A stretch of DNA of 64,000 nt from Caldicoprobacter oshimai DSM 21659 (GCA_000526435.1 JAGB01000002.1:930001-994000); one strand, 5' to 3'. Positions 26,988-37,079 are shown, counted from the stretch's first letter. Notes: generated by a model from the letters alone, not told the origin. Translations and numbers: made by a program.

Positions 26988-27545
26988 CTATTGTTCCATC
27001 TGCTTCCCTATGAATGCCGCCGCAGCTTGGGCTATCTTCATCTCAGTATCCCCCATGGTGACATTGGGTTCCTTGGATAACAATATGACTGCTCCAACGG
27101 ATTCTCCCTCTGACACAATGGGGACTATCACCTGAGCGGTATACTCTGTTTGACCCCCTTCCCTTTCCAGCAGAGGGTAAATGGTATCCTTATTGGCACG
27201 ATTGGCCAACACCATCTTTTTCTCATTTATAATGCGTTCCAAATCCTCGCTGATTTTCTCCTTCTTAAAACGAGCTTGAGGAATACCCGCAACAGCCACA
27301 ATGACGTCCTTATCTGCCACACAAGCAATATGCCCCAGGATCTTGTGCAGAGACTCCACATACTCGTCGGCAAAATCGCTTAAATCCTCTATGGGAGAAT
27401 ATTTCTTTAAAATTACTTCCCCTTCTTCATCGGTATAAATCTCCAAAGGGTCACCTTCGCGTATCCGCAGGGTACGACGAATCTCCTTGGGTATCACTAC
27501 TCTGCCCAGCTCATCAATTCGCCTTACTATCCCCGTTGCTTTCAC
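26988..27545 (-). CDS. spoVT: Stage V sporulation protein T, AbrB-type regulator
   Basis: 185 residues. The N-terminal AbrB swapped-hairpin domain reads KATGIVRRIDELGRVVIPKE and RRTLRIREGDPLEIYTDEE; the C-terminal half is a GAF-like domain (TEYTAQVIVPIVSEGESVGA). SpoVT is a forespore regulator that modulates sigma-G genes. The GTG at 27545 is chosen because AAGGAGGG lies 6 nt upstream and homologues start MKATGIVRRID. It follows the prsA-like gene and precedes spoVB. Confidence 0.96.
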   Translation of the reverse strand: MKATGIVRRIDELGRVVIPKEIRRTLRIREGDPLEIYTDEEGEVILKKYSPIEDLSDFADEYVESLHKILGHIACVADKDVIVAVAGIPQARFKKEKISEDLERIINEKKMVLANRANKDTIYPLLEREGGQTEYTAQVIVPIVSEGESVGAVILLSKEPNVTMGDTEMKIAQAAAAFIGKQMEQ

Positions 27546-27661
27546 ACACATCCCTCCTTAATTTGTATCAATTTACAAAACCATCCTTGCATTCATATTA
27601 TTTTACTGTTTATGTGCTTTTATGCATATCAATCTCGGAGGGACCCAAAAATTCCATTTAA

Positions 27662-28852
27662 TTACAATCGGCTCTCATATTTCTTAATCTTGGCTTCCTT
27701 CTTCCACTCCTCCAGCAGAGCGTTCCACTTCTCATTTCGCTTATCGTTCAATACTACCTCTTTTATCTCTTCCTTTTTCTCCTCAAGGCTAAAAACCTTC
27801 TCGGGCAGTTTCTCATACAGCTTTATGATATGGTAGCCAAGGGGGGAACTAACCGGTTCGGATATCTCTCCCTCATTGAGCTTCAGTGCCGCCTTTTCAA
27901 CCTCTTCAGCAAACATACCACTTCCCTTATATATCACATAGCCTTCTTCTTTATTGGCAGTACTTTTATCGTCGCTATAGGCCTCAATAAGCGCTTCAAA
28001 GCTCTCTCCGGCCTTTGCTTTATCATATACCTCTCGTGCCCTGGGCTCAATTGCCTTCAGCTTCTCCTCCAGATACTTTTTGGCTTCATCTTGCTTGCCT
28101 TGCTGTATTAAATTGTAATATTCATCCCGCTCTTCCGAAGAAAGCGAAATCAAGATCTGCTTTACCCTTACCCAACCGGCAGGGCGATAAAGCTGCACAG
28201 GTGCTGTTTCCACCAGGCTGGGGTCTTCCTTTTGCTTATTTAGCTGCTCATTGTAATACTGCTGGATATCTTGCTCAGTAACCTCCACATCTTCAAGCAT
28301 CTTCTCTGTAAACTTCTCCAGCATTATATCCTCGGCTCGCCTTCGGATGTATTCCTCTTCCGTGAGCCCTGCATCGCTCAGCTGTTGTCGCCATTCATTT
28401 CTGGCTTTCTGAAGGTAATCCTTTTCCTGTTGAGACTCTTTTCCTTTAGATTGGGCCCGCTGTTTTAATGCCTCGGCGTAGCTTTTGAGCTGCTCTTCCA
28501 GCTTTTTGCGAGCCTCCTGTATATATTCTTCGTTTACCGTAAAACCGGCCTGCTTAGCCCTTTTTTGCAGCACCCTTCGGGTTATGAGCTGATCAAGAAC
28601 ATCCTTCTTGATTTCCTTTATTGTATCCTTATACTGGGAGTCTTTTTCAATTTCTTCAGTGATGCCGTAAAAAGCCTTTTGCTGGTTATAGGCATCCAGA
28701 AATTCTCCCTTGAGTATCTTCTCACCATAAACCTCAGCCACAACTCGTTGCCTATCCTTTTCGGGTATCACTTCAATCAAGGTACAGCCCGTTATACCCA
28801 GTATAAACATCAGTACAATGAAGATCATACAATGCTTTCCAAAGCGCTTCAT
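27662..28852 (-). CDS. PrsA/SurA-type peptidyl-prolyl isomerase lipoprotein
   Basis: 396 residues. A signal peptide with lipobox ITGC is followed by a SurA_N-like helical region (about 40-200) and a parvulin domain near 235-355: VRVKQILISL, YDKAKAGESFEALIEAYSDD, then EEGYVIYKGSGMFAEEVEKA and PLGYHIIKLYEKLPE. It is predicted to fold secreted proteins on the outer face of the membrane. The start is taken as ATG 28852 with GAAAGGG 11 nt upstream; GTG 28864 is an alternative. It lies 16 bp after mfd and shares its transcription unit. Confidence 0.88.
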   Translation of the reverse strand: MKRFGKHCMIFIVLMFILGITGCTLIEVIPEKDRQRVVAEVYGEKILKGEFLDAYNQQKAFYGITEEIEKDSQYKDTIKEIKKDVLDQLITRRVLQKRAKQAGFTVNEEYIQEARKKLEEQLKSYAEALKQRAQSKGKESQQEKDYLQKARNEWRQQLSDAGLTEEEYIRRRAEDIMLEKFTEKMLEDVEVTEQDIQQYYNEQLNKQKEDPSLVETAPVQLYRPAGWVRVKQILISLSSEERDEYYNLIQQGKQDEAKKYLEEKLKAIEPRAREVYDKAKAGESFEALIEAYSDDKSTANKEEGYVIYKGSGMFAEEVEKAALKLNEGEISEPVSSPLGYHIIKLYEKLPEKVFSLEEKKEEIKEVVLNDKRNEKWNALLEEWKKEAKIKKYESRL

Positions 28853-28868
28853 ACCCTTTTTCACCCTT

Positions 28869-31800
28869 TCAATTTAAATAATCTACAAGCTTTTCCATGA
28901 CCTCTTTAGCTGCTTGCAAAGCCGCATTGGGCGATGAATCCTTCAGCCTTACCGTCAGTACCGGCACAGGCGTAGACGCAAAGTCTATCTGCCTTCGGTT
29001 TTCATTTAAAATCACCATGAGCTTGCTTGGAGGTATGGCCTTCGCGTCTACCAGCCTCATCTTCACCTCCTTACCTCGATGGGCGATTTCAGCAATACGC
29101 ATCCTTTTAGCAAGGGCTTTTACATATGCCACATCGATCAAATTTTGCACAGACGGCGGTATATCTCCAAACCTGTCCACCAGCTCCTCTTCCACATCCA
29201 TCTTATCTTGAGGTCCTTCAATGGCAGCAATCTTCTTATAAACCTCGATCTTGTGATCCTCGTTGGGGATATAATCCTCTTCAATGTAAGCGTTAACCTT
29301 TATGTCTATAATGGTCTCTACGGGTTGAGGCAGCTCTTCTCCCTTCATAGTGCGTATAGCTTCCTCCAGCAGCTTACAATATAGGTCATATCCCACCGCT
29401 GCCATATGGCCGTGTTGCTCCGGCCCCAGCAGGTTACCGGCCCCGCGTATTTCCAAGTCCCTCATGGCAATCTTAAATCCCGCGCCAAACTCGGTGAACT
29501 CCTTTATGGCCTGAAGCCTTTTTTCAGCCTGCTCGGATATTATCTTATCCTTCCGATAGGTAAAATAAGCATAAGCTAGACGATTGGAACGGCCTACCCG
29601 TCCCCTGAGCTGGTACAGTTGAGCCAGGCCAAAACAGTCGGCATCGTATACGATAATGGTGTTCACATTGGGTATATCCAGCCCGTTCTCTATGATGGAG
29701 GAGCACAGCAGCACATCAAACTTGTTTTCATAAAAGTCCATCATGACCTTCTCCAGCAGGTTTTCGCTCATCTGGCCGTGCGCCATGGCGATTTTAGCCT
29801 CGGGCACCAGCTTCCTGAGCTCCTGCAACATCCAATCCATGCTCTTTACCCTGTTGTATACAAAATACACCTGTCCACCTCTCTGCAGCTCCCGCAAAAT
29901 GGCATCTCGAATGAGGGGTTCACTGTACTCCACTACATACGTCTGAACAGGATACCTGTCCTCGGGCGGCGTCTCGATGATGCTTATATCCCTGATGCCC
30001 ATCAAGGACATATGCAGGGTACGTGGAATTGGAGTGGCTGTAAGCGTCAAGACATCCACGTTCTTCTTTATGTCTTTGATCATCTCCTTGTGTGCAACCC
30101 CAAACCGCTGTTCTTCGTCGATTATGAGTAACCCCAGGTCTTTAAACTTCACATCTTTCCCCAGCAATCGATGGGTACCTATTATTATATCGATGTTTCC
30201 TTCCTTCAAAGCCTTCAGTATCGCCCGCTGTTCAGCCGGAGTCTTAAAACGGCTCAATACCTGTATGGTAAACGGGAAATCCTCAAACCGTTTGACAAAG
30301 GTGTTGTAGTGCTGCTGGGCCAGTATGGTAGTGGGAGCCAGCACGGCCACCTGCTTGCCATCCATAACGGCTTTGAATGCCGCCCGTATGGCCACCTCGG
30401 TCTTCCCATAGCCCACATCGCCGCATATCAATCGATCCATCACCTTGGATGACTCCATGTCCCGCTTGACGTCCTCTATAGCCTGAAGTTGATCTGGCGT
30501 CTCCTGGTATGGAAACAGGGCCTCAAACTGCTTCTGCCATTCGGTGTCAGGCGAAAAGCGGTACCCCTGCACCGACTGCCTTATAGCGTACAATTTTACC
30601 AGGTCTATTGCAAGCTTTTGTACCGATTGGCGTACCCTGTTTTTGGTTCGCTGCCATTCGGTGCCGCCCAGCTTGGATAGCTTTGGTGGATCCTCCCCCA
30701 TCCCAATGTAAGGCTGAATGAGGTCCAGCTGATCGGTGGGAACATACAGCTTATCGGTACCAGCGTATTTGATATAGAGGTAGTCCTTCTTTTGGCCGTC
30801 CACCACCAGCGTCTTTATCCCAAGATACTTCCCTATACCGTGGTTTTCGTGAACCACGTAGTCGCCAACCTTCAAATCCATAAAGCTCTCAAGCTTTCTG
30901 GCTTTTTTCCTGGGCTGGGCACGCCGCCTTTGAACCCCATAAATTTCCCTATCGCTTATGACGACAAATCGCGCATCGAGGTATTCAAATCCATGGCTTA
31001 AAATGCCAGGCGCCACAACTACCTGGCCAGGCTTGAACTCCTCCTCTGTATGCTGTACAGATAGGGACTGGATGCCATGCTCCCTCAAAAAAGCGGCAAT
31101 CCCCTCCCTCCTGGCCTGACTGTCTAGAAGAAACAAGACGTAATACCCCTTTTTCAGCCACAGCTCTACATCCTCGGCCAGCAGCTGCAGCTTGCCGTGA
31201 TATGAAGGAATGCTCCTGACGGCAAAGCTATAAGCCGCTCTTGGTTCAAAATCAGGATGCGGAGTGGGCAAAACCTGAAATATCAAACAGGCATAACTAG
31301 ATAATTTCCTTAAAAATTCAGAATAATCCAAAACGAGCTCGGCCTGTTGAGGTAAAACCTCGCATCTCTGCAGCAACTCTTTGAAGTGTTCCTGAAACTC
31401 GTTGCAGTATCCCAGGCAACGTTCTCTGATCCTGGCAGGCTCATCCAGCACTATCAATGTCGAAGCATCCAAATAATCGAATACGGTAGCCCGCTGGGGA
31501 TAAAAAAAAGAAAAATACTTCTCCAGCGAGCCATCACATACCCCTTCATCCAGGGCACTCAAAACGCGTTCTATTTTTTCTTTTAAAGAAGCGTCGATAT
31601 TCTTACGCCCAGCCTTGCTTAAAAATTCGCCGTAGCTTTTGCTTATATTATCTCTACCGCGTACAAGCGAATCATCAGTTAAAACCAATTCCCTGGCTGG
31701 GGGTATTATCGCCTCAGAGCAGTTCTCAATGGATCGTTGTGACAGCACATCAAATATGCGAATGGAGTCTACCTCATCATCAAAGAACTCTATCCTGTAT

Positions 31801-32372
31801 GGGTCCTCGGCCGTCAAAGGAAAGATATCCAGTATGCCCCCTCTTATGCTGAACTGGCCTTTTCCTTCAACGGCAGGCACGCGCTCATAGCCCATCTGCA
31901 CCAGCCTGTTTGCAAGCTGGGTAAGGGATATGATATCGCCCATCTTTATAGTCAGAATGTTGTCTTTAAAAATTTGTGGAGGCGTCTGCAAGGACATCAG
32001 CGCCTCAACCGACGCCACAACTATGACACCCTTTTTAAGCAAAAGCCTTTCCAATACACCGATGCGTTGCTGGGTAATCTCCAGGCTTCGAGCAGCCACG
32101 TCATAAAGCAGTATTTCCCTTTCGGGCAAATACACGACCTTTCCGGGATAAAAAAACGACAGGTCATCGTATATTCTCCTTGCCTGGACATCGCCACTGG
32201 TTATATACAGGCAGGTGCGCTCCAAGGGATACAGTACGCTGGCCAACATGTGGCATTTCTGAGACTCCCCTAGCCCCAAAAATGCCACAGGGCCGGCGCC
32301 CCTGATGACCGACTCCTTGATGGTATCAAACGCTTCCCATCTGGTCATGGGCTCCAGCCAAATTGGAGTCAT
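28869..32372 (-). CDS. mfd: Transcription-repair coupling factor
   Basis: About 1167 residues. The N-terminal UvrB-homology region includes GGILDIFPLTAEDPYRIEFF; the RNA polymerase interaction domain is around 490-560 (GDYVVHENHGIGKYLGI); the RecG-like translocase has Walker A GDVGYGKTEVAIRAAF, the DEEQRFGV box and TATPIPRTLHMSL, then GRVGRSNRLAYAYFTY; the TRCF domain closes the protein. It removes stalled RNA polymerase and recruits UvrA. The ATG at 32372 (MTPIWLEPMTRWEAF) is preferred over a GTG-like extension to 32393. Confidence 0.97.
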   Translation of the reverse strand: MTPIWLEPMTRWEAFDTIKESVIRGAGPVAFLGLGESQKCHMLASVLYPLERTCLYITSGDVQARRIYDDLSFFYPGKVVYLPEREILLYDVAARSLEITQQRIGVLERLLLKKGVIVVASVEALMSLQTPPQIFKDNILTIKMGDIISLTQLANRLVQMGYERVPAVEGKGQFSIRGGILDIFPLTAEDPYRIEFFDDEVDSIRIFDVLSQRSIENCSEAIIPPARELVLTDDSLVRGRDNISKSYGEFLSKAGRKNIDASLKEKIERVLSALDEGVCDGSLEKYFSFFYPQRATVFDYLDASTLIVLDEPARIRERCLGYCNEFQEHFKELLQRCEVLPQQAELVLDYSEFLRKLSSYACLIFQVLPTPHPDFEPRAAYSFAVRSIPSYHGKLQLLAEDVELWLKKGYYVLFLLDSQARREGIAAFLREHGIQSLSVQHTEEEFKPGQVVVAPGILSHGFEYLDARFVVISDREIYGVQRRRAQPRKKARKLESFMDLKVGDYVVHENHGIGKYLGIKTLVVDGQKKDYLYIKYAGTDKLYVPTDQLDLIQPYIGMGEDPPKLSKLGGTEWQRTKNRVRQSVQKLAIDLVKLYAIRQSVQGYRFSPDTEWQKQFEALFPYQETPDQLQAIEDVKRDMESSKVMDRLICGDVGYGKTEVAIRAAFKAVMDGKQVAVLAPTTILAQQHYNTFVKRFEDFPFTIQVLSRFKTPAEQRAILKALKEGNIDIIIGTHRLLGKDVKFKDLGLLIIDEEQRFGVAHKEMIKDIKKNVDVLTLTATPIPRTLHMSLMGIRDISIIETPPEDRYPVQTYVVEYSEPLIRDAILRELQRGGQVYFVYNRVKSMDWMLQELRKLVPEAKIAMAHGQMSENLLEKVMMDFYENKFDVLLCSSIIENGLDIPNVNTIIVYDADCFGLAQLYQLRGRVGRSNRLAYAYFTYRKDKIISEQAEKRLQAIKEFTEFGAGFKIAMRDLEIRGAGNLLGPEQHGHMAAVGYDLYCKLLEEAIRTMKGEELPQPVETIIDIKVNAYIEEDYIPNEDHKIEVYKKIAAIEGPQDKMDVEEELVDRFGDIPPSVQNLIDVAYVKALAKRMRIAEIAHRGKEVKMRLVDAKAIPPSKLMVILNENRRQIDFASTPVPVLTVRLKDSSPNAALQAAKEVMEKLVDYLN

Positions 32373-32435
32373 CCTATCACCAACTTTGTCCACTGGTTTG
32401 TATTACACACCGCTTTCCGTCCAAACTCCTTCTTT

Positions 32436-32996
32436 CTAACCATTACACCTGCTCATTGCCTCCTGTATGCCCTTGGTGAGTATAAGCTCCACCCCTTTTA
32501 CCGCCCTCTCGCAGGCAGCCAAAAAAATAGGGAGCTCCTCCTCTTCGAAAGGAGATAATACATAATCGGCCAGGTCCTGTCCCGGAGGGGGCGCACCTAT
32601 GCCTATGCGAATGCGGGGAAAATCCTCTGTTTGAAGCTGATATACGATGGAGCGCATGCCGTTGTGGGTACCGGCACTTCCCGAAGGGCGTATGCGCACC
32701 TTCCCCAGTTTCAAATCGATGTCATCGTAAATCACTATCAAGTTTGAAGGTTCTATCTTGTAGCCGCAGACCAAATCCAGTATGCTCAACCCGCTTGAAT
32801 TCATGTAAGTCTGTGGCTTGGCCAGCACCACCCTTTGGCCTCCAATGACGCCCTCTCCAATGACCGCCTTGTATTTTATATCCTTCAAAGGTATTCCATA
32901 TGCACGAGAAAGCATATCAATTACTATAAACCCCGCATTATGCCTTGTACCCTCGTACTTATCTCCTGGATTGCCCAGTCCTGCTATAACGTACAT
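32436..32996 (-). CDS. pth: Peptidyl-tRNA hydrolase
   Basis: 186 residues: YVIAGLGNPGDKYEGTRHNA with catalytic His, LAKPQTYMNSSGLS, VIYDDIDLKLGKVRIRPSGS and GTHNGMRSI. It releases tRNA from peptidyl-tRNA dropped by ribosomes. It lies between prs and mfd, as in B. subtilis (spoVC), but the ctc and fin genes present there are absent. The ribosome site is weak (GGGTGG), 6-12 bp before the ATG. Confidence 0.97.
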   Translation of the reverse strand: MYVIAGLGNPGDKYEGTRHNAGFIVIDMLSRAYGIPLKDIKYKAVIGEGVIGGQRVVLAKPQTYMNSSGLSILDLVCGYKIEPSNLIVIYDDIDLKLGKVRIRPSGSAGTHNGMRSIVYQLQTEDFPRIRIGIGAPPPGQDLADYVLSPFEEEELPIFLAACERAVKGVELILTKGIQEAMSRCNG

Positions 32997-33022
32997 GACA
33001 GCTTACCACCCGGCTTTCAATC

Positions 33023-33976
33023 TCATTCGAAGAGCGGGCTGACCGAGATATCCTCGTATATCCTGTCAATTGCCTCTGCAAAGAGCGGCGCTACTGACAA
33101 GATCTTGATCTTGTCAATGCGCTTTTCGGGCGGCAATGGGATGGTATTAGTTATTATGAGCTCCCTTATGGGCGAATTTTTGACCCTTTCCACACCCGGC
33201 CCCGACAGAACGCCATGGGTACAGCAGGCATATACCTCGGTGGCTCCTCGCTCAACCAGCGCCAGCGCCGCCTGCGTCAGCGTTCCCGCCGTATCGACCA
33301 GGTCATCGATCAAGATAGCCCGCTTGCCCTTGACATCGCCTATGACGTTCATGACCTCGGCCACATTGGCCCTGGGACGTCGCTTATCCACGATGGCCAG
33401 CGATGAATTCAAGCGATTGGCAAAGCTTCTGGCCCTGGTCACGCTGCCCACATCGGGGGATACCACCACCACATCCTCACCTTCAAGCCCTCGCTCTATG
33501 AAATACTGGGCCAGGATGGGCATCCCCAACAGGTGATCCAATGGGATGTTGAAGAATCCCTGTATCTGGGGCGCGTGCAGGTCCATGGTGAGCACGCGAT
33601 TGGCACCCGCGCTGGTGATCAAATCGGCCACCAGCTTTGCGGTAATGGGGTCCCTGGCCTTGGCCTTGCGGTCCTGCCTGGCATAGCCGTAATATGGGAT
33701 TACCGCAGTAATGCGTCCAGCCGAGGCCCTCTTAAAAGCGTCTATCATTATCAACAATTCCATCAAGTTGTCGTTTACCGGATGACATATGGATTGAATG
33801 ACGAAAACATCAGCACCCCTGACCGTCTCATATATATTGACGCAGATTTCTCCGTCGCTGAACGTGCCGACCTCAGCACTCCCCATGGGAACTCCCAGAT
33901 ATCGCGCAATTTCCCTGGCTAATTCGGGATTCGAATTGCCCGTAAAGATCTTGAGGCCCGTTCCATGGGTAATCAT
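33023..33976 (-). CDS. prs: Ribose-phosphate pyrophosphokinase
   Basis: 317 residues. [20 protein letters not shown] at the start, the ATP-site [38 protein letters not shown] and the PRPP loop [18 protein letters not shown]. It makes PRPP from ribose 5-phosphate and ATP. AAGGGGAAGGCTGTAG precedes the ATG. The order glmU-prs-pth-mfd follows B. subtilis. Confidence 0.98.
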   Translation of the reverse strand: MITHGTGLKIFTGNSNPELAREIARYLGVPMGSAEVGTFSDGEICVNIYETVRGADVFVIQSICHPVNDNLMELLIMIDAFKRASAGRITAVIPYYGYARQDRKAKARDPITAKLVADLITSAGANRVLTMDLHAPQIQGFFNIPLDHLLGMPILAQYFIERGLEGEDVVVVSPDVGSVTRARSFANRLNSSLAIVDKRRPRANVAEVMNVIGDVKGKRAILIDDLVDTAGTLTQAALALVERGATEVYACCTHGVLSGPGVERVKNSPIRELIITNTIPLPPEKRIDKIKILSVAPLFAEAIDRIYEDISVSPLFE

Positions 33977-34094
33977 CTACAGCCTTCCCCTTTCTTATGT
34001 GTTTTTGTCCTCTTCAACGTGAGTGAAGCACCCCCACCTATGGAGGCGGTAGCTTGATAAGAAGTTTGGTAAGACTCGACACCTATTTTTAAGG

Positions 34095-35492
34095 TTACGA
34101 ACGAGACTGCATATCCTGCGTCTTCTGTCGCCACCTTTCCACCCATCCCTCCTTGTTTACCTGGCGCTCCCTAGCAATAGCCAGCGCCTTACCGGGCACG
34201 TCCTCTGTAATGGTGGATCCGGCAGCTATATAGGCCTCCTGCCCCACCCTCACCGGCGCCACAAGGTTGACGTTACAGCCGATGAATGCCTTATCCTCTA
34301 CCACTGTCCTATGCTTCTTGACTCCGTCATAGTTGACAAACACCACTCCGCAGCCCAGGTTGACGTCATTCCCAACTTCCGCATCTCCCACGTACGTCAG
34401 ATGAGAGATCTTTGTCCCGTCACCTATGGTGGAGTTCTTTATCTCAACAAAATCGCCTATACGCACGCTGTTCCCTATGACGCTGCCCGGGCGAAGATAG
34501 GCATACGGCCCTACCGTCGTTTTATCGCCAATACGGCTATCCAATACCACCGACGCCTGTAGCTGAACCCCGTTCCCGATAACCGAGTTCACTATGCGGT
34601 TGTTGGGATACAGCACACAATCCTCGCCAATAATTGTACTGCCTTCCAGCACATTGCCGGGATAAACCACTGTATCGAACCCGATCACCACATCAGGGCC
34701 GATGTAGGTGTGCTCCGGATCTATTATGGTTACCCCTCTGTCCATGTGGGACCTATTGATCCTCAAGCGCATCTTACGATCCACTTCGGCCAGCTGTGCC
34801 CTGGTATTTATACCCAATACCTCATCGGCATCCTGCGCCACCAAAACTCCTACTTTAATCCCCTGGCATTTCATGATCTCAATCACATCAGTTAAATAAT
34901 ATTCTCCCTGAGAATTGCGATTATTTAGCCTCTCAAGGCTGGAGAACAAAAGCTGCGCATCAAAACAGTAGATCGACGAGTTGATCTCCTTTATTTGCCG
35001 CTGTTCTTCGGTAGCATCCCTGTGCTCCACTATCCTTTCCAGGTCTCCGTCATCATTGCGTACTATCCGTCCGTATCCGGTGGGGTCATCCACAACCGCA
35101 GAGAGGACCACGGCACCATACCCTCCCTGCACGGCATGCTGCACCATCCGCTGAAGAGTGCAACCGCGAATCAACGGCGCATCGCCCGCTAATACGACCA
35201 CATAGCCCTCCACCTCCTTCAGCAAAGGCTGAGCCATCATCACCGCATGTCCAGTGCCCAGCTGCTGCGCCTGATAAGCGTATCTCACTCTCTCCCCCAG
35301 ATACTGCTTGACCTCCTCAGCCCTGTGCCCCACCACCACAACCGGCAGGTCATCGGATACCTCGGAAGCCGCCCGCACCACATACTCAATTATCGGATAT
35401 CCGCAAACCTGGTGCAACACCTTGGGCCTTTTGGACTTCATCCTGGTGCCTTCGCCGGCAGCCAAAACAATAGAGAAAGTACGCTTTTCCAT
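34095..35492 (-). CDS. glmU: Bifunctional GlcNAc-1-phosphate uridyltransferase / glucosamine-1-phosphate acetyltransferase
   Basis: 465 residues. The N-terminal pyrophosphorylase domain has LAAGEGTRMKSKRPKVLH and QLGTGHAVMMA; the C-terminal left-handed beta-helix has hexapeptide repeats such as VGNDVNLGCGVVFVNYDG and IAAGSTITEDVPGKALAI. It makes UDP-GlcNAc for peptidoglycan. It lies between spoVG and prs as in B. subtilis (gcaD). The 118-bp gap downstream carries an odd small hairpin at about 34032-34049. Confidence 0.97.
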   Translation of the reverse strand: MEKRTFSIVLAAGEGTRMKSKRPKVLHQVCGYPIIEYVVRAASEVSDDLPVVVVGHRAEEVKQYLGERVRYAYQAQQLGTGHAVMMAQPLLKEVEGYVVVLAGDAPLIRGCTLQRMVQHAVQGGYGAVVLSAVVDDPTGYGRIVRNDDGDLERIVEHRDATEEQRQIKEINSSIYCFDAQLLFSSLERLNNRNSQGEYYLTDVIEIMKCQGIKVGVLVAQDADEVLGINTRAQLAEVDRKMRLRINRSHMDRGVTIIDPEHTYIGPDVVIGFDTVVYPGNVLEGSTIIGEDCVLYPNNRIVNSVIGNGVQLQASVVLDSRIGDKTTVGPYAYLRPGSVIGNSVRIGDFVEIKNSTIGDGTKISHLTYVGDAEVGNDVNLGCGVVFVNYDGVKKHRTVVEDKAFIGCNVNLVAPVRVGQEAYIAAGSTITEDVPGKALAIARERQVNKEGWVERWRQKTQDMQSRS

Positions 35493-35669
35493 TCCCGTAT
35501 TCCCCTTTGCCCTGTAAGTTTTAAAAACATCACTGCTATTATATCATAATGCAAGACAGCTGTCATTCGTCCATAAATTCTCGCCATCTTTAAAGGCGGT
35601 GATTTTATTTTGAGTGACCAACTGCTGGCCGCAAATTGATTACTATAGTCTCCAAAAACAGCCAAAAAC

Positions 35670-35707
35670 AAGCTTTAAAGGAGAGGCTATGCTCTCCTTT
35701 AAAGCTT
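35670..35707 (-). terminator. Intrinsic terminator of spoVG overlapping its stop codon
   Basis: A perfect 16-bp inverted repeat AAGCTTTAAAGGAGAG / CTCTCCTTTAAAGCTT (35670-35685 and 35692-35707), 6-nt loop, followed on the minus strand by GTTTTTGG. The first arm begins at the spoVG stop codon. Confidence 0.8.
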
Positions 35708-35966
35708 ATTCGTCGCTCATTTCATTGTATTTTTCCAAAATGAGCGTCTGAAGCTGTGTCCGTGTTTCGGAATTGATGGGATGGGCAATATCACGATATT
35801 CCCCATCGGGGGTCTTTCGGCTGGGCATGGCAATGAACATTCCGTTTTGTCCCTCAATTACCTTGATGTCGTGCACCACGAATGCATCATCAAAGGTAAC
35901 CGATGCCACTGCCTTCATTCGCCCCTCACCCTTGATCTTCCGAACGCGAACATCGGTCACGTTCAT
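35706..35966 (-). CDS. spoVG: Septation/RNA-binding regulator SpoVG
   Basis: 86 residues: [40 protein letters not shown] and the strongly conserved [20 protein letters not shown]. SpoVG is a nucleic-acid-binding regulator involved in septation and sporulation. GGAAGGTGGTGAGCTAGA precedes the ATG. A sigma-H-like promoter lies in the 95-bp gap to purR, so it can be expressed apart from purR as in B. subtilis. Confidence 0.98.
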   Translation of the reverse strand: MNVTDVRVRKIKGEGRMKAVASVTFDDAFVVHDIKVIEGQNGMFIAMPSRKTPDGEYRDIAHPINSETRTQLQTLILEKYNEMSDE

Positions 35967-36014
35967 TCTAGCTCACCACCTTCCAGTTGATAAAACAATA
36001 ATTGCTTGAGGATA

Positions 36015-36043
36015 TTATTCGCCAAAAAAGCCTATACTCCTTC
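36015..36043 (-). promoter_or_regulatory. Sigma-H-type promoter of spoVG
   Basis: Minus strand GAAGGAGTA (36043-36035), 11-bp spacer, GGCGAATAA (36023-36015). This fits the sigma-H consensus RnAGGAwWW-N11-RnnGAATww with one mismatch. spoVG is a known sigma-H gene in B. subtilis. About 48 bp before the start codon. Confidence 0.65.
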
Positions 36044-36061
36044 TTAAATTCCATAAAAATT

Positions 36062-36871
36062 TTATAAAACCGGTCGTGCTACCACCTTTCGGCTTACCTC
36101 GTCCACCTCTTTGAGCTCGATGAGCGCAACGTATTCGTCTATCATCTTTTGTTTGGGTTGCTCGGTGGCGATCATGACTCCTACACCCACTATATCAACA
36201 TTGAACTCCTTGAGCAAGTCCACCATGCCCCTGGCCGTGCCTCCACCCCTCATGAAGTCGTCAATGATTAAAGCCCGCTGACCCTCCTTGACTGCCCTCT
36301 TGGCAAGCGACATGGTCTGGATCCTCTTGGAAGAAGCAGACACGTAGTTTATGGTGACCACCGAGCCTTCTGTCACCTCGTTATCCCTTCGAGCCACCAC
36401 CACCGGGCAGTTGAGCGCCCTTGCTGTCATCATTGCAATGGGAATACCCTTGGTTTCCACCGTGATGACAAAGTCGGGGCTGGCTTCATAAAACCGGGAA
36501 GCCATGATTTCCCCCACCTGCTGTACTATATGGGGCGTAAACAAAAGGTCGGCTATATACAAAAACCCGCCGGGTAAAATGCGCTCGGGCTCAGACAGCT
36601 TATTGCACAGGTCCTGTATAAAATTCGAGACGTACTCCTCGTCAGGCTGGGGTACGTATTTAATCCCTCCTGCAGCCCCTACCACCGTCTCCAAATTGCC
36701 GAGATTGAAAGCCTTTAAAGCACGGCGCAACGCCATGACATCTTCGCTGACGGTAGACTTGGCCACCCCAAACAATTCTCCAAAGTAATTCAGGGTGTGG
36801 ATCTGATTGGGCCGATCGGTTAAAATCTTCGTCATAACGCCAATTCTCTCGCTCCTGCTGAATTTGTTCAT
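36062..36871 (-). CDS. purR: Pur operon repressor PurR
   Basis: 269 residues. A winged-helix N-terminal domain (about 1-72, RIGVMTKILTDRPNQIHTL, FGVAKSTVSEDVMALR) is fused to a type I phosphoribosyltransferase domain with the PRPP motif ALIIDDFMRGGGTARGM. PurR represses purine genes and is released by PRPP. AAAAGGAGATGGGGT lies before the ATG. No purine gene is in the window, and I see no clear pair of PurBoxes upstream. The yabJ gene that lies between purR and spoVG in B. subtilis is absent. Confidence 0.95.
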   Translation of the reverse strand: MNKFSRSERIGVMTKILTDRPNQIHTLNYFGELFGVAKSTVSEDVMALRRALKAFNLGNLETVVGAAGGIKYVPQPDEEYVSNFIQDLCNKLSEPERILPGGFLYIADLLFTPHIVQQVGEIMASRFYEASPDFVITVETKGIPIAMMTARALNCPVVVARRDNEVTEGSVVTINYVSASSKRIQTMSLAKRAVKEGQRALIIDDFMRGGGTARGMVDLLKEFNVDIVGVGVMIATEQPKQKMIDEYVALIELKEVDEVSRKVVARPVL

Positions 36872-37050
36872 ACCCCATCTCCTTTTAAATTGAATTATAA
36901 CCCAAAATCAAGCCTTTGTTGTAATAGATTATATCACAAATGAGACAAAATACTGAATATTTTTTGTTCAAGAGCGCCTATTTTTTTATTGGATTTGCCC
37001 ATATAAAATTTTCATCTGTCAGAGAATCGCGTCGTTGCTGAAATGACGTA

Positions 37051-37079
37051 TTAACTATGCGGGATGAATATGGTATAAT
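37051..37079 (+). promoter_or_regulatory. Promoter of the TtcA-like gene
   Basis: -35 TTAACT (37051-37056), 17-bp spacer, -10 TATAAT (37074-37079) with an extended TGG immediately before it. About 130 bp upstream of the start codon. Confidence 0.7.
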
